From Sorangium cellulosum (GTDB lineage Bacteria > Myxococcota_A > Polyangia > Polyangiales > Polyangiaceae): DNA of 64,000 nt. The position numbers and the translations under genes are program-made. Location: NCBI RefSeq assembly GCF_002950945.1, contig NZ_CP012673.1, positions 10,678,501 to 10,742,500 on the forward strand, read 5' to 3'. Below the pieces are notes generated by a model. That model was not told the DNA's origin. It searched no databases and saw only the letters and a list, made by a program, of their open reading frames with translations. Positions 1 to 10,343 of this stretch are shown here, one piece after another. The stretch's first letter is position 1. Each line of letters begins with the position of its first letter.

Positions 1-183
1 CAGCTCGTCCATGGCCTCCATACACGTCCTTTCTGCGCAATCCGCGCTTCGCGCGAGAGCATCCACGCGCCGATCGGCGCGGGCAAGGGAATTCAGCGCC
101 GCGCGCGCGACGGCTGCCCTCGCCCTGCGCTCACGGAGAGCGATCGGTCGACCCGCAACACGCGGAGAACGGCGCGCGGAGCA

Positions 184-990
184 CTATCCTTCGCGCACTG
201 GAACGAGCGGGGGAGCGAACCCGAAGTGCTCGGCATAAGCCGCCTCGAGCGCCGGGCGGTCGAGCTGCTGCTCGGCGCGCGTGCCGTCCGGAGCCGTCAT
301 CAACAGGGTCGAGCCGGTGATGGTGACGCGGCCTCCGTCGGCGAGCAGCCGGGTGCACAGCGGCCTGCGGGTGAAATGCGACTCGGGCGAGGTCTGATGG
401 TACACACACATGGACTCGAACTCGTCGAGCTTCCGGGTGCCGCCATCCAGCCGGTAGGCGGCGCGCCCGTCGCGGCGCAGATCCCACGTCTCGACGGCGC
501 CGGCGGCGCGGCCTGCCTCGCTTTCGACGGGACGCAGCTCGAAGACGCCGCCCGGGTCGGATTGCGGGCCCGCCGCGTCGAGGCGCAGGGGGTGCCACGC
601 GCTGGCGCCGAAGCCCACGTCGGCCAGGAACCGTTCGCCGCCGAGCGTCACCCGCAGCGCCAGGTGGTCGAACGGCGGGCCCAGCGAGCCGTCGGGCTTG
701 TACACGCGGGCCTGGAGCAGCTCGACGTGCATGCCGCACCGCTCGAGCAGCCAGGCGAACGCGCTGTTGAGCTCGTAGCAGAAGCCCCCGCGCCCCTGCG
801 TCACGACCTTGCCGAGCACCGCCTGGGGAGCGAGATCGATGGGTCGCCCGAGGTGGATGTCGAGGTTCTCGAACGGGACGTGCACGAGGTGGGCGAGGTG
901 CAGGTCGCGCAGCCCGCGCTCGGTCGGCGGCGGCGGCGCGGCGAGGCGCAAGCGCGAAAGATAACGTTCGAAGAGATCGCTTTCGTTCAT
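184..990 (-). CDS. nat: arylamine N-acetyltransferase
   Basis: Transfers an acetyl group from acetyl-CoA to arylamines or hydrazines through a cysteine thioester; cytosolic. The NAT triad is visible, numbered from this start: Cys71 in RGGFCYELN, His109 in FDHLALRV and Asp124 in LADVGFG. The length of 268 aa is normal for bacterial NATs. I chose the ATG at 990 because AGGA lies about 9 nt upstream; an in-frame ATG at 999 would add three residues but sits on top of that ribosome site. It is the last gene of a minus-strand operon, 51 nt after the PRPP synthetase stop. Natural substrates are unknown; NATs occur both in xenobiotic detoxification and in amide formation in secondary metabolism. Confidence 0.93.
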   Translation of the reverse strand: MNESDLFERYLSRLRLAAPPPPTERGLRDLHLAHLVHVPFENLDIHLGRPIDLAPQAVLGKVVTQGRGGFCYELNSAFAWLLERCGMHVELLQARVYKPDGSLGPPFDHLALRVTLGGERFLADVGFGASAWHPLRLDAAGPQSDPGGVFELRPVESEAGRAAGAVETWDLRRDGRAAYRLDGGTRKLDEFESMCVYHQTSPESHFTRRPLCTRLLADGGRVTITGSTLLMTAPDGTRAEQQLDRPALEAAYAEHFGFAPPLVPVREG

Positions 991-1041
991 GTCACACATC
1001 CTGTGTTCGCCGCCGCAACACCGTCGCTCGGCGACGCGGGA

Positions 1042-1965
1042 CTACGGCTCGCGCTCCAGCGCGCGCACCATGAGCGGCGCCACCGAGCGGAGGACGCCCG
1101 GCGTGCCTGCGAGCTGCTGGCTGCCAGGATGCGAGTCGGTGCCGAGCAGCGTCGTGAACACGCCGGCCTGCCGGATCTTCGCGAGCGAGTCGCCCGGCAG
1201 GACAAGGTGGCTCGCGACGGCGTGGACCTTCGACGCCCCTGCGGCGAGGTACGCGCGCCCTGCCTGGACGAGCGATGAGCCGGTCCGCACCATATCGTCG
1301 TAGATGACGACCTCGCGGCCGGAGACATCGGCGTTGATGCCCGTCACGCTGACGCCGTCGCCCCGCCGCTCCTTGTAGACGAACGCCGGATCCACGCCGA
1401 GCCCGCGGGCGAGGCTCTGCACCCACTTGGCCCGGCCGGCGTCCGTCGCCGCGAGCACGTAGGGGCGATCGCCCATGAGCTCGCGGATCGCCTGCGTGAT
1501 CAGCGGAGCCCCGTAGAGGTGACGGGTGACGTGCGAGTCGCTGAAATAGAACTCGATGCCGTCGGTGTGCAGATCGAAGAGGAAGATGCGCGTGCCCGCG
1601 TCGCACGGCGGGATCGCCGAGATGAGCCGCGCCCGCGTCTTCGCGGTCACCACCTCGCCCGGCTTCACGGCCCGCTCCATGGTCGCGTAGCCGAAATACG
1701 GCATCACGATGGAGAGCGACCTGGCGCCGCCGCGGGAGATGGCGCAGCCGAGGTCGTAGATCTCGAGCCAGTCGAGGTCCTGCGGGGCGCCGCCGAGCAG
1801 GACCACGTCGCGGCTCCAGCAGTCGACCGCGACGCGCAGGTAGCGCTCGCCGTCGGGAAAGCTCTTGCGCTCGACGAGGCCGCGCTCGAAGTCCCCCGCC
1901 GCGAGGAAGGCCGGCTCGAGGTAGGCGTACGAGCCGATCGTGATGAGCAGGCGGCGATGGCTCAT
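1042..1965 (-). CDS. prs: ribose-phosphate pyrophosphokinase (PRPP synthetase)
   Basis: Makes PRPP from ribose-5-phosphate and ATP, feeding purine, pyrimidine, His, Trp and NAD synthesis. The 307-aa product is close to the usual 310-320 aa. Visible are the N-terminal FPDGE segment, the DLHTDGIEFYFS metal/substrate segment, the KERRG flexible loop and a PRPP loop read as VVIYDDMVRTGSS. That loop is diverged from the common DDMIDTGGT form but keeps the paired Asp residues. The ATG at 1965 overlaps the TGA of the upstream gene as ATGA, so translation is probably coupled. A longer reading frame upstream only retranslates the previous gene in another frame. The link to purL at 6.9 kb is metabolic only, as that gene is on the other strand. 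Confidence 0.93.
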   Translation of the reverse strand: MSHRRLLITIGSYAYLEPAFLAAGDFERGLVERKSFPDGERYLRVAVDCWSRDVVLLGGAPQDLDWLEIYDLGCAISRGGARSLSIVMPYFGYATMERAVKPGEVVTAKTRARLISAIPPCDAGTRIFLFDLHTDGIEFYFSDSHVTRHLYGAPLITQAIRELMGDRPYVLAATDAGRAKWVQSLARGLGVDPAFVYKERRGDGVSVTGINADVSGREVVIYDDMVRTGSSLVQAGRAYLAAGASKVHAVASHLVLPGDSLAKIRQAGVFTTLLGTDSHPGSQQLAGTPGVLRSVAPLMVRALEREP

Positions 1966-3794
1966 CGCGCACCTCGGCGGCGCGCCCGGGACGGCGCGGC
2001 GGGCTCGCGGCGGGACGGCGTGGCGGCCTCGCGGCGGGACGGCGCGGCCGGCGTGGCCGACGCGGCGCTCGCGCCCACGCTGGCGAGGACGCTCTTCAGG
2101 TGGGGCTCTCGGCCCGGGTCGCTCGGGAAATCGACGGGGTCGGGGAGATCTTTCATCTGCACGACGTCGCATCCTGCTTCACGCGCGGCCTCGTGCAAAT
2201 GGCGTCGGAACCTGGCGCGCGCGATGCCGCGGTGGTTGGTGCAGGCGAGCATCCGGCCGCCCGGCGCGAGCAGGCGGAAGGCGAGCGCGGCGAGCGCGCC
2301 GAAGTCGCTCTCGGCGCTGAAGCGGCTCTTCTTCGTGGTCGCGAAGCTCGGCGGGTCGAGCACGATCAGGTCGAAGCGCCGGCCGGCCTGCGCGGCCGCC
2401 TTCAGCCACGGGAACACGTCGGCCTCCACCACGACGTGCGCCGCCGGGTCGGCCCCGATCGCGTCGAGGTTCTCGCGCGCCCAGGCGATCGCGCCGCGGG
2501 AGACGTCGACCGTGACGCTCTCGCGCGCGCCGCCCGCCGCGGCGGCGACGGTGAACGCGCCCGTGTACGCGAAGAGGTTCAGCACCCGCGCGCCCCCCGC
2601 GAGCTCGCGCACGCGCCGCCGGTTCTCGCGCTGGTCGAGGAAGATCCCGGTCGAGAGCCCGTCGCCGAGCCGCACCTTGAACGGCAGGCCGTGCTCCAGG
2701 ACGGTGAACTCCTCCGGCGCGCTCTCGCCGCGCACCGCGTGCCGCGGCGAGAACTCCTCGCGCCGCGCGTCGACGATGACGCTCGCGTGCTTCGGGCGGA
2801 CCTTGACGTAGACCCCCTTCGCCCCGAGCCGGTGGGCCGCGTCGAGCACGACGTCCCGCGGGGGCGCGCCCGGCTCGCCCTCGCCCGCGCCGAACAGCGA
2901 CACGACGAGGTGCTCGCCGTAGAGGTCGACCGAGACGAACGGCAGGCCGTCGCCCGCGCCGTGCACGAGCCGGAACGCGGTGGTGTCGCCCGCGCGCGCG
3001 ACGCCGTAGCGGCGCTCGGCGGCCTCGCGCATCGCGCGCTCGACGGCCGCGACGCCGCCCGCGTACGGGTCCACGGGCGCGCCCGCGAGCCACGCCTCGA
3101 AGACCGCCGGCGGCCGCGACCGGAAGACCGCGGGCGCGCCCGTGCCGGGGTGCTCGAGGCGGAGCTCCGCCGCGTGCAGGAGCAGCCGCGGGGCCTCGGG
3201 GCCGCCGTAGAGCGGATCGCCGGCGATGGGCAGGCCGATCGCCGCGAGCTGCACCCGGATCTGGTGGGTGCGGCCGGTCTCCGGCCGGAGCTCGAGCAGG
3301 GCGCGGTCGCCGCGGCGCTCGAGCAGCCGGTAATGTGTGATCGCCAGCGTGCCGCTGGCAGAAGATTTTTCCGCTCTGGCAGGCAGCGCGCGCATCGCGC
3401 CGCCCGGCGCCGGGACGAGCCGGTGCCGCAGGGTGCCGCGCGGCGCGCGGTCGCCGAAGCCGGACACGGCGGCGACGTAGCTCTTCTGCACGGCGCGCCC
3501 CTCGAACTGGCGCGCGACGGCGGGGTTCGCCTCGCGGCGGCGCGTGAACAGGAGGACGCCGGAGGTGTCGCGATCGAGCCGCTGGTGGATCCCGAGGTAG
3601 GCCTCGGCGTCGCCGCGGGCGCGGAGGAAGGCGCGGAGGCGCGTCACCACGTCGTCGAGCCGGTCCGGCTCCGGCGCGTGCGTCGACAGGCCGGCCGGCT
3701 TGTCGACCACGATGAGGTCCTCGTCCTCGCCGAGGATCCAGGCCGGGTGGAAGTCGGGGAAGAGCCCGGAGAGCGGGAGTCGCGGGATCATCAA
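1962..3794 (-). CDS. fused RluA-type pseudouridine synthase and RlmI-like SAM methyltransferase
   Basis: A 610-aa protein with two complete RNA-modification modules. Residues 20-240 form a pseudouridine synthase with the RluA signature HQRLDRDTSG (catalytic Asp74) and the RPETGRTHQIR segment. Residues 250-560 form a class I methyltransferase of the RlmI/YccW type, with GIFLDQRENR at 384-392, motif I VLNLFAYTG near 404-412 and motif IV LDPPSF near 479-484. No PUA domain is obvious. The tail (from about 560) is Arg/Ala/Pro-rich with a repeated SRRE unit. In most bacteria these are separate genes. The natural inference is that one polypeptide makes pseudouridine and a methylated cytosine in rRNA, but the sites are unknown. 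Its ATG overlaps the LolA-like stop, and its TGA overlaps the prs start. Confidence 0.9.
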   Translation of the reverse strand: MMIPRLPLSGLFPDFHPAWILGEDEDLIVVDKPAGLSTHAPEPDRLDDVVTRLRAFLRARGDAEAYLGIHQRLDRDTSGVLLFTRRREANPAVARQFEGRAVQKSYVAAVSGFGDRAPRGTLRHRLVPAPGGAMRALPARAEKSSASGTLAITHYRLLERRGDRALLELRPETGRTHQIRVQLAAIGLPIAGDPLYGGPEAPRLLLHAAELRLEHPGTGAPAVFRSRPPAVFEAWLAGAPVDPYAGGVAAVERAMREAAERRYGVARAGDTTAFRLVHGAGDGLPFVSVDLYGEHLVVSLFGAGEGEPGAPPRDVVLDAAHRLGAKGVYVKVRPKHASVIVDARREEFSPRHAVRGESAPEEFTVLEHGLPFKVRLGDGLSTGIFLDQRENRRRVRELAGGARVLNLFAYTGAFTVAAAAGGARESVTVDVSRGAIAWARENLDAIGADPAAHVVVEADVFPWLKAAAQAGRRFDLIVLDPPSFATTKKSRFSAESDFGALAALAFRLLAPGGRMLACTNHRGIARARFRRHLHEAAREAGCDVVQMKDLPDPVDFPSDPGREPHLKSVLASVGASAASATPAAPSRREAATPSRREPAAPSRARRRGAR

Positions 3795-4825
3795 TTCTGC
3801 TTGATGTCGGTGCCGGGCGGCGGCGAGAACTGGAACTCCGCGGGGGCGATCGAGGCGGGCTGCGACGCGTTCTCGAAGTCGAACCGGTTCCGGTTGCCCT
3901 GCGCGTCGAGGATGAGGACGCGGCGCACGACGCCCGGGTCCTTCTTCGCGAGGAGCGCCCTGTCGATGTAGAACATCACGGTCTCGTAATGGGGAGTCGG
4001 CGCGCGCGGCTTGCCGACGAGCACGGGGCCGCCCGCGAAATTCGCCTTCTCGTTGAAGGTGAACGTGAACGACGGGCGGAGCCCGTGGCCCATGAGGAAC
4101 GAGAGGGCGCCGGGGTACTCCGAGCGGCTCACCGGCGTGACGAACATCTGCTTGTCCTCGGCGACGTAGACCTTGAGCGTCACGCCGTCGGACACGATGC
4201 GGTTCTGGCTCGGCGGATCGTAGCGGAACGAGAGCCGGTCCGGCTTCTCGACCGCGAGCGTGCCGCTCTGCTTCTTGACGGCCCCGGAGATCTTCTGCGT
4301 GTGCTCCTGCTTGAAGCGGGCGAAGTAGGTCTTCTTCCCGACGAAGATCGCGTCGACCTCCGCCGCGACGGCGTCCGCGGAGCCGGGCTCGGGGGGCGGG
4401 ACGGCCGGCGCGCCCGGCGCCGCCGCGGCGGGCGCGCCCGCGTCGGGGGCGGGCGACGGGCCGCCGGCCGCCGGGGTGGAGGTCGCCGCCGGCGCCTCGG
4501 CGCGGCCGCCGCCCGCGTCGGCGCCGGGGGCGAGCGCGCCGGCGTCCCGCGGCGGCTTCGCGCCGGCGTCGACCGGCGCGGCCGCGCCGGCGTCGGCGAG
4601 CGCGGCCGCAGCCGCGTCCGCTTCCGCCAGGGCTCCTGCGTCCCCGGGCGCCGCCGGGGCGCTCGCCGGCGGCGCGGCGGCCGAGGGCGACGCGGTCGCG
4701 CCGGTCGACGCCGGCGCGACCGCCGAGGCGTCGGGCGCCGCGCCGCCCGGCGCGGGCGGTGCGTCGCAGGCCGCCGCGGCGAGGGCGGCGGGCAGGGCGA
4801 GGGCGGCGAGGCGGAGGCGGTTCAT
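3791..4825 (-). CDS. LolA-like outer-membrane lipoprotein carrier domain protein, itself a lipoprotein
   Basis: Predicted lipoprotein with an N-terminal signal ending in the lipobox LAAAAC (Cys20). A long Ala/Pro/Asp low-complexity linker runs to about residue 150. The C-terminal domain resembles LolA: FARFKQEH, a GTLAVEKPDRLSFRYDPP segment and a DGVTLKVYVAEDKQ segment are typical of the LolA beta-barrel that binds lipoprotein acyl chains. Classical LolA is a soluble periplasmic protein, so membrane tethering through a lipid and a roughly 120-aa linker is unusual. It is the first gene of the operon and overlaps the next one by ATGA. A role in lipoprotein or lipid transfer across the periplasm is inferred from the fold only. 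Confidence 0.82.
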   Translation of the reverse strand: MNRLRLAALALPAALAAAACDAPPAPGGAAPDASAVAPASTGATASPSAAAPPASAPAAPGDAGALAEADAAAAALADAGAAAPVDAGAKPPRDAGALAPGADAGGGRAEAPAATSTPAAGGPSPAPDAGAPAAAAPGAPAVPPPEPGSADAVAAEVDAIFVGKKTYFARFKQEHTQKISGAVKKQSGTLAVEKPDRLSFRYDPPSQNRIVSDGVTLKVYVAEDKQMFVTPVSRSEYPGALSFLMGHGLRPSFTFTFNEKANFAGGPVLVGKPRAPTPHYETVMFYIDRALLAKKDPGVVRRVLILDAQGNRNRFDFENASQPASIAPAEFQFSPPPGTDIKQN

Positions 4826-5539
4826 GGAGGAGCTCGCTTTCAGGGAGTGTGCGCCGCGTGTTCTAGGACAGGCAGGGCCAGGGTGGTAGCGCCAAGCCCG
4901 ACCGGCGGACCGCGGCCGCTCCTCGCGAGGCCGGCGCGTTGCCCGTCACGCACGGGGCTGCCCGGGCGGTCCTTGACGGAGGTCAGCGCGCGTGTCGAAC
5001 GACACGACGTTCCCCGTTGTCATCGATCGCCGCGGCGCGACTCGTGGCCTCCGGTCGCAGGAGGCTGAATCTCGAAGAGATCACGTGAAGCCCCCGGGCC
5101 TCGCGCGCTGCAAACGTCCTCCGCGAGCGCGACCCGACACCCCGGGCGAGCCGCGTTCGTCCCGAGCGCCTGACCGCAGCATTTCTGCATGTCGCGAAGC
5201 TCACCCCGGGCGCGCTGCGTCAGAGACACCCGGGAGCGCCCGTCCGGACGATCGCACGCGGCCGCGCCGCGCGGCGCAGCGCCGCATCGCTTCGCGCGGC
5301 CTTACGCGGCCGCAGCGGCCTTACGCGGCCGCAGCGGCCGGACGCGGCCGCAGCGGCCGGACGCGACCCGAGCGCGCGCAGCGGCCACGGCCGCGTCTGG
5401 CCGGCGTGCTCCGGCGCACCCTCCTGCCGCGCGGCTTGTCCACAGCGCCTTACGCCGGCGTCCGCTCGAGGGCGAACGATCCCGCGCCGGTGACCATGTC
5501 TTGACCCCTATTTCCACGTAGCCCAAACTCTCCGGCCGC
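4826..5539. other. intergenic region between divergent genes
   Basis: About 710 bp between the divergently transcribed LolA-like operon and the GAF-PP2C phosphatase gene. It must hold both promoters, but I cannot point to convincing boxes. The frames through it have no recognisable protein signature and look like shadows of GC-rich sequence. The one clear structure is the 19-bp tandem repeat listed separately. Confidence 0.5.
5297..5368. repeat. 19-bp tandem repeat containing NotI-type octamers
   Basis: About 3.7 copies of a 19-bp unit read as cggccttacgcggccgcag; later copies have GG in place of TT. Each of the first three copies contains GCGGCCGC, so the array is also strongly palindromic. 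It sits about 170 bp upstream of the GAF-PP2C gene. It could be a chance minisatellite or a binding-site array. Confidence 0.8.
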
Positions 5540-6814
5540 ATGCGCGCGGGCACTCCCTCCTTGATCGACGCGTCGTCCCTGATCCTGATCCTGGACGTCT
5601 CGCGCAAGCTCGCGGCGCCGTGCGACCTCACGGAGCTGCTCGGGCTCATCATCCAGACGGGGCGCGAGGTGATAGGCGCCGACCGCGGCAGCGTCTTCCT
5701 GTACGACGAGGAGGCCAAAGAGCTCTACTCGCGGGTCGCCACGGGAGAGACGCAGATCCGCGTCAGCATCGACAAGGGCATCGCCGGGGAATGCGCGCGC
5801 AAGCGCCAGACCATCCTCGTCGAGGACTGTTATAAGGACCCGCGGTTCAACCCGGAGATCGACCGCCGGACAGGATACCACACGAAATCGCTGATCACGG
5901 TCCCCCTCATCGGCCTCGACGACAAGCTCGTCGGCGTGCTGCAGATGCTGAATTCGCGGGCCGGCAGCTTCGGCCCGGACGAGCGCGACGTCGCGGAGCT
6001 GCTCGCGGCGCAGGCGGCCGTCGCCGTGCAGCGCACGCTCCTGCTCGAGGAGCGCATGATCAAGATCAAGCTCGAGCACGACCTCACCATCGCGCGCGAG
6101 ATCCAGCAGAACGTCCTGCTCCGGCGGCTGCCGCGCTGCCCCGGATACTCGCTGTCGGTGTTCAGCAAGCCCGCCGACGACACCGGCGGCGACATCTACG
6201 ACGTCATCCGGCTCGACGAGCGCGCGGACATGTCGCCGCTGCTGCTCCTGCTCGCCGACGCGGCGGGCCACGGGATCGGCCCCGCGCTGAGCGTGACGCA
6301 GTTCCGCGCGATGCTGCGGATCGGCCTCCGCCTCTCGGCCGACATGGAGGCGCTGCTCCACCACATCAACCAGCAGCTCATCGAGGACCTGCCGGGCGAC
6401 CGCTTCATCACCGCGTTCCTCGGGATCCTCGACCCGGCGACGCACCAGGTCCGGTACCACGCGGCCGGCCAGGGGCCGCTCCTCCACTACCGGGCGGCCG
6501 AGGGGCAGGTCGTGTGGCGCGACCCCTCGACCACGCCGCTCGGCATGTTCATGGACCTCGACCTCGCCCCCACGCCGCCCCTCGTGATGGCGCCGGGCGA
6601 CCTCCTCGTGCTGCTCACCGACGGCTTCTACGAGTACCAGGACGCCGCCGGACAGGTGTTCGGCAAGGAGCGCGTCGGCGACCTCATCCACCGCCTGCAC
6701 CACCGGCCCACGTCCGACATCCTGGGCGCGCTGCTCGCCGAGGTGCGCAGGTTCGCCGGCACGGCGAAGCAGATTGACGATCTCACGGCGTTGCTCGTCA
6801 AGCGCGACGCCTGA
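5540..6814 (+). CDS. GAF-domain PP2C/SpoIIE-type serine phosphatase (RsbU-like)
   Basis: A 424-aa cytosolic signalling protein. Residues about 20-170 form a GAF sensor domain (DRGSVFLYDEEAKEL near the start, LVGVLQMLNS near the end). A short helical linker (MIKIKLEHDLTIAREIQQNVL) is typical of RsbU/SpoIIE proteins. The PP2C-like phosphatase follows, with the metal-binding acidic residues present in TGGDIYDV, ADAAGHG and the terminal DDLTALLV. Such enzymes usually dephosphorylate an anti-sigma-factor antagonist of the SpoIIAA/RsbV type, linking a small-molecule or redox signal to a sigma-factor switch. No antagonist, kinase or sigma gene lies beside it, so the partner is unknown. No strong ribosome site marks the ATG; the start is the first in the open frame. 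Confidence 0.9.
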   Translation: MRAGTPSLIDASSLILILDVSRKLAAPCDLTELLGLIIQTGREVIGADRGSVFLYDEEAKELYSRVATGETQIRVSIDKGIAGECARKRQTILVEDCYKDPRFNPEIDRRTGYHTKSLITVPLIGLDDKLVGVLQMLNSRAGSFGPDERDVAELLAAQAAVAVQRTLLLEERMIKIKLEHDLTIAREIQQNVLLRRLPRCPGYSLSVFSKPADDTGGDIYDVIRLDERADMSPLLLLLADAAGHGIGPALSVTQFRAMLRIGLRLSADMEALLHHINQQLIEDLPGDRFITAFLGILDPATHQVRYHAAGQGPLLHYRAAEGQVVWRDPSTTPLGMFMDLDLAPTPPLVMAPGDLLVLLTDGFYEYQDAAGQVFGKERVGDLIHRLHHRPTSDILGALLAEVRRFAGTAKQIDDLTALLVKRDA

Positions 6815-6852
6815 CTTCCCCTCCCCCCGTCCTTGCGCTAGCTAGGCGCGCG

Positions 6853-9225
<2,373 letters not shown>

Positions 9226-9362
9226 GCGTCGGTGCGTAGGCAAACCGATCAACCCCATCAGGGTCCGTCCAGGGCTCATCCGGTCAGCTCCCTGCTGCGA
9301 GACAGGATCCACCGTGTTCGACGCCGTCTGCATTGCGTGAGGAGCCCGGACAAGGGAACCTC

Positions 9363-9791
9363 GTGAGCATGGCGCTGCGCAAGGCTGTGATCCTGCTCGT
9401 CGACGATAACGACATCGATCGCCGGATCTACGGGCGTTATCTGAAGGACTGGGCGGACATCGAGGTCAAGCTGATCGAGGCGCCGACGGGCAAGGCCGCC
9501 CTCGAGGCGTGCGCGCAGGGCGCGCCGGACTGCATCCTCCTCGATTACCGTCTCCCCGACGTGGACGGGCTGGAGCTGCTCGAGAAGATCAAGCGCGTCA
9601 CCGACGCCCCGGTGATCCTGATGACGGGCCAGCCGGCGCCGATGATGCTGACGCACGCGCAGGCGCTCGGCATCGCGGGGTACCTCTGGAAAGAGGTGAT
9701 CGGCTCGACGCGGCTCCGCGAGGCGATCCTGCTCGCGCTCGACGTGGACATGGGCGCCGTGCTGCAGCGCGCGTCCGAGCGGGCCGGCTGA
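9363..9791 (+). CDS. single-domain response regulator
   Basis: A receiver domain with almost nothing else (143 aa). The pattern is complete: acidic pair in LLVDDND, phospho-acceptor Asp in CILLDYRLPD, Thr in ILMTGQP and Lys in YLWKEV. There is no output domain, so it probably acts by protein contact or in a phosphorelay. I place the start at the GTG at 9363, because AAGGGA lies 5-6 nt upstream; a TTG at 9333 would give 152 aa and an ATG at 9369 is also possible. The bacteriophytochrome kinase 0.6 kb downstream on the other strand lacks a receiver domain, so partnership is plausible but unproven. Confidence 0.85.
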   Translation: MSMALRKAVILLVDDNDIDRRIYGRYLKDWADIEVKLIEAPTGKAALEACAQGAPDCILLDYRLPDVDGLELLEKIKRVTDAPVILMTGQPAPMMLTHAQALGIAGYLWKEVIGSTRLREAILLALDVDMGAVLQRASERAG

Positions 9792-9806
9792 CGTTATACT
9801 CCCCGC

Positions 9807-10325
9807 ATGAAGCGCTGGCTCCCGCTCGGGCTCATCGCCGCCGGCGTCGTCCTCGCCGCCGCGGCGCTCCTGTCGTCGTCCTCCGAGGAGGAGCGGATCC
9901 GCGCGCGCCTCACGCAGCTCTCCGAGGCGGTGCGCATCGACGAGGGCGAGCGGAACCCGCTGGTGCGCCTCGGCCGCGTCCGCGGCGAGTTCGCCGAGAT
10001 CTTCACGAAGGACGCGCGCGCGAGCGTCCCGGAGCTCGACGGCCGGATCTCCGGGCGGGACGAGCTCGCGGCGGCCGCGGCCAAGGCCGTGGGGCTCTAC
10101 CAGTCCGCGGACGTGAGCTTCGGCGACGCGGAGATCCGGATCGACGAGGCCGGCATGACCGCCGAGGTCGCCGCCACCGCCACGATCGCCGGCGCCCGCC
10201 ACGGGCAGCCGGTCCGCCGCGACGAGCGGCCCGTGACGCTGCGGCTCGAGAAGATCGACGACGAGTGGAAGATCGTCTCGGCCACCGTCGAGGCCGAGCG
10301 CGGGCCCGGCGACGACGGCCCCTGA
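9807..10325 (+). CDS. membrane-anchored protein, NTF2/SnoaL-like fold suspected
   Basis: A 172-aa protein with one N-terminal hydrophobic segment (residues 4-23), acting as an uncleaved anchor or signal. A Ser-rich, then charged helical region follows. The rest alternates short helices and strands ending in VTLRLEKIDDEWKIVSATVE, a pattern often seen at the end of NTF2-like domains. I do not recognise a named family and no catalytic motif is evident. It starts 15 nt after the receiver gene and is likely co-transcribed with it. Confidence 0.72.
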   Translation: MKRWLPLGLIAAGVVLAAAALLSSSSEEERIRARLTQLSEAVRIDEGERNPLVRLGRVRGEFAEIFTKDARASVPELDGRISGRDELAAAAAKAVGLYQSADVSFGDAEIRIDEAGMTAEVAATATIAGARHGQPVRRDERPVTLRLEKIDDEWKIVSATVEAERGPGDDGP

Positions 10326-10343
10326 GGCGCGCCCCGCCCGGGG

